Assembly: GCF_001439685.1 (NCBI RefSeq)
Contig: NZ_JYLH01000019.1
Location: 1-64,000 of the forward strand
DNA from: Pseudomonas libanensis
GTDB taxonomy: Bacteria > Pseudomonadota > Gammaproteobacteria > Pseudomonadales > Pseudomonadaceae
Direction: 5' to 3'
DNA: 64,000 bases
In this document: piece after piece, positions 63,451-64,000 of the stretch
How the letters are laid out: every line of letters begins with the position of its first letter
How positions within the stretch are numbered: the first letter of the stretch is position 1
Program-made: the position numbers and the translations under genes
The notes under the pieces: model-generated
The model's input: the letters and a program-made list of their open reading frames with translations, nothing else
Databases searched by the model: none
What the model was told of the DNA's origin: nothing

Positions 63451-64000
63451 AGCCGGTGCGCTGACTGATCTGGTTCAGGTTAAAGGCCCCATTGGCACGG
63501 AAACCATCGACCTCCTCGATAATGTCCGGCCCCTCTATTTCACTGGCGTCGGGCAGTTCACCGGCGATGGATTCGAGGATGTCGGTCATGCTCAACACGC
63601 CCATGAAATCCCCGAACTCGTTGATCACGAAGGCGATGTGAGTGGATTCCTGACGCATCTGTTCCAGGGCATTGAGGATCGAAAAGCTCTCCAGCAGATT
63701 GATCGCCCGGCGCGCCAGGTGTTCCAGGTTCGGCTCGTTACCGGCCAGGTATTCCTTGAGCAGCTCCTTCTTGTGCACAAAGCCCAGGGGTTCATCCACC
63801 GCGCCATTGCGGATCAACGGCAGGCGCGAGTAGGACGAATGCATCAACTTCAGGCGGATAGTCTCGGAATCGTCCGCCAGGTCGATGCAGTCAACCTTGG
63901 CCCGAGGCGTCATCAAGGAGCGAATCGGCCGCTCGGCCAGTTGCAGCACACCGCTGATCATCACCCGCTCACGTCGGTCAAACAGCGGCCCCTGGCTGGC
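63269..64000 (-). CDS. TerC/CBS/CorC-type membrane protein, C-terminal part (runs off the right edge)
   Basis: The frame continues to the window end, so only the C-terminal 240 or so residues are seen. There are two CBS domains (about MTPRAKVDCIDLADDSETI onward and AFVINEFGDFMGVLSMTDIL) and a C-terminal CorC_HlyC domain (EEVDGFRANGAFNLNQISQRTGF). The upstream sequence (ASQGPLFDRRERV) suits YoaE/YegH-like proteins with an N-terminal TerC membrane domain. The family is thought to act in metal homeostasis or envelope maintenance. Confidence 0.82.
   Translation of the reverse strand, partial: ASQGPLFDRRERVMISGVLQLAERPIRSLMTPRAKVDCIDLADDSETIRLKLMHSSYSRLPLIRNGAVDEPLGFVHKKELLKEYLAGNEPNLEHLARRAINLLESFSILNALEQMRQESTHIAFVINEFGDFMGVLSMTDILESIAGELPDASEIEGPDIIEEVDGFRANGAFNLNQISQRTGFKAAATEDYQTLAGLVMSLLDRLPVVGDSLEHQGWRLTVVQVEERRVTQVHLCPCAAHSG

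Overview
The window is a chromosomal segment of a fluorescent Pseudomonas, most likely of the P. fluorescens group. The evidence is high-GC coding sequence with GC-rich third positions, many REP/REPIN palindromes of the GTGGGAG...GGCTTGCC type, and gene sets typical of that group: AlkB with PraA/PraB, an HSI-II-like type VI secretion system (T6SS), YejABEF, and a GntP/BdhA/acetoacetyl-CoA synthetase cluster. I see no rRNA, tRNA, CRISPR array, phage or intact insertion sequence.

Region 1 (about 0.2-17.5 kb) handles alkanes and fatty acids. An operon of FabG-like reductase, MaoC hydratase, thiolase and acyl-CoA ligase is followed by a FadE-type acyl-CoA dehydrogenase, a FadL-type outer-membrane channel, two small exported PraA/PraB-type proteins, and the alkane hydroxylase AlkB. 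Next come an alpha/beta hydrolase and a divergent operon of Baeyer-Villiger monooxygenase, short-chain dehydrogenase and putative metal-dependent hydrolase. Together these could support terminal oxidation (AlkB, then beta-oxidation) and subterminal oxidation (secondary alcohol, ketone, ester, hydrolysis).

Region 2 (17.5-21 kb) holds a large cruciform repeat, a PTS-EIIC/EAL fusion that probably degrades c-di-GMP, and two small genes of unknown function.

Region 3 (21-39.2 kb) is a T6SS locus in HSI-II order: tssA-B-C-E-F-G, sfa, a 43-residue lipoprotein gene, tagH, tssJ-K-L-M, stp and stk, with hcp divergent from tssA. The genes for ClpV (tssH) and VgrG (tssI) are absent. The tssG-sfa junction, where clpV2 sits in P. 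aeruginosa HSI-II, is closed to a few bases.

Region 4 (39.2-48.2 kb) has an aldo/keto reductase, a DUF1543 protein, a parvulin, the yejABEF peptide importer, and an HbcR-like sigma-54 activator. Region 5 (48.2-55.6 kb) is a ketone-body module of GntP permease, 3-hydroxybutyrate dehydrogenase and acetoacetyl-CoA synthetase. Upstream of it are a good -24/-12 promoter and two identical-architecture palindromes (GTCTC-N6-GAGAC) that look like activator sites. A hybrid histidine kinase and a second parvulin follow.

Region 6 (55.6-64 kb) begins with a 365-bp MITE-like element that has 20-bp perfect terminal inverted repeats and an 8-bp target duplication. A co-directional cluster follows: a polar amino acid ABC importer, RidA, an IclR regulator, a D-serine-dehydratase-like deaminase and a KDG-type sugar kinase. 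I read this cluster as possible D-glucosaminate (or similar D-beta-hydroxy amino acid) catabolism. A thioredoxin-like protein and a truncated TerC/CBS/CorC protein close the window.
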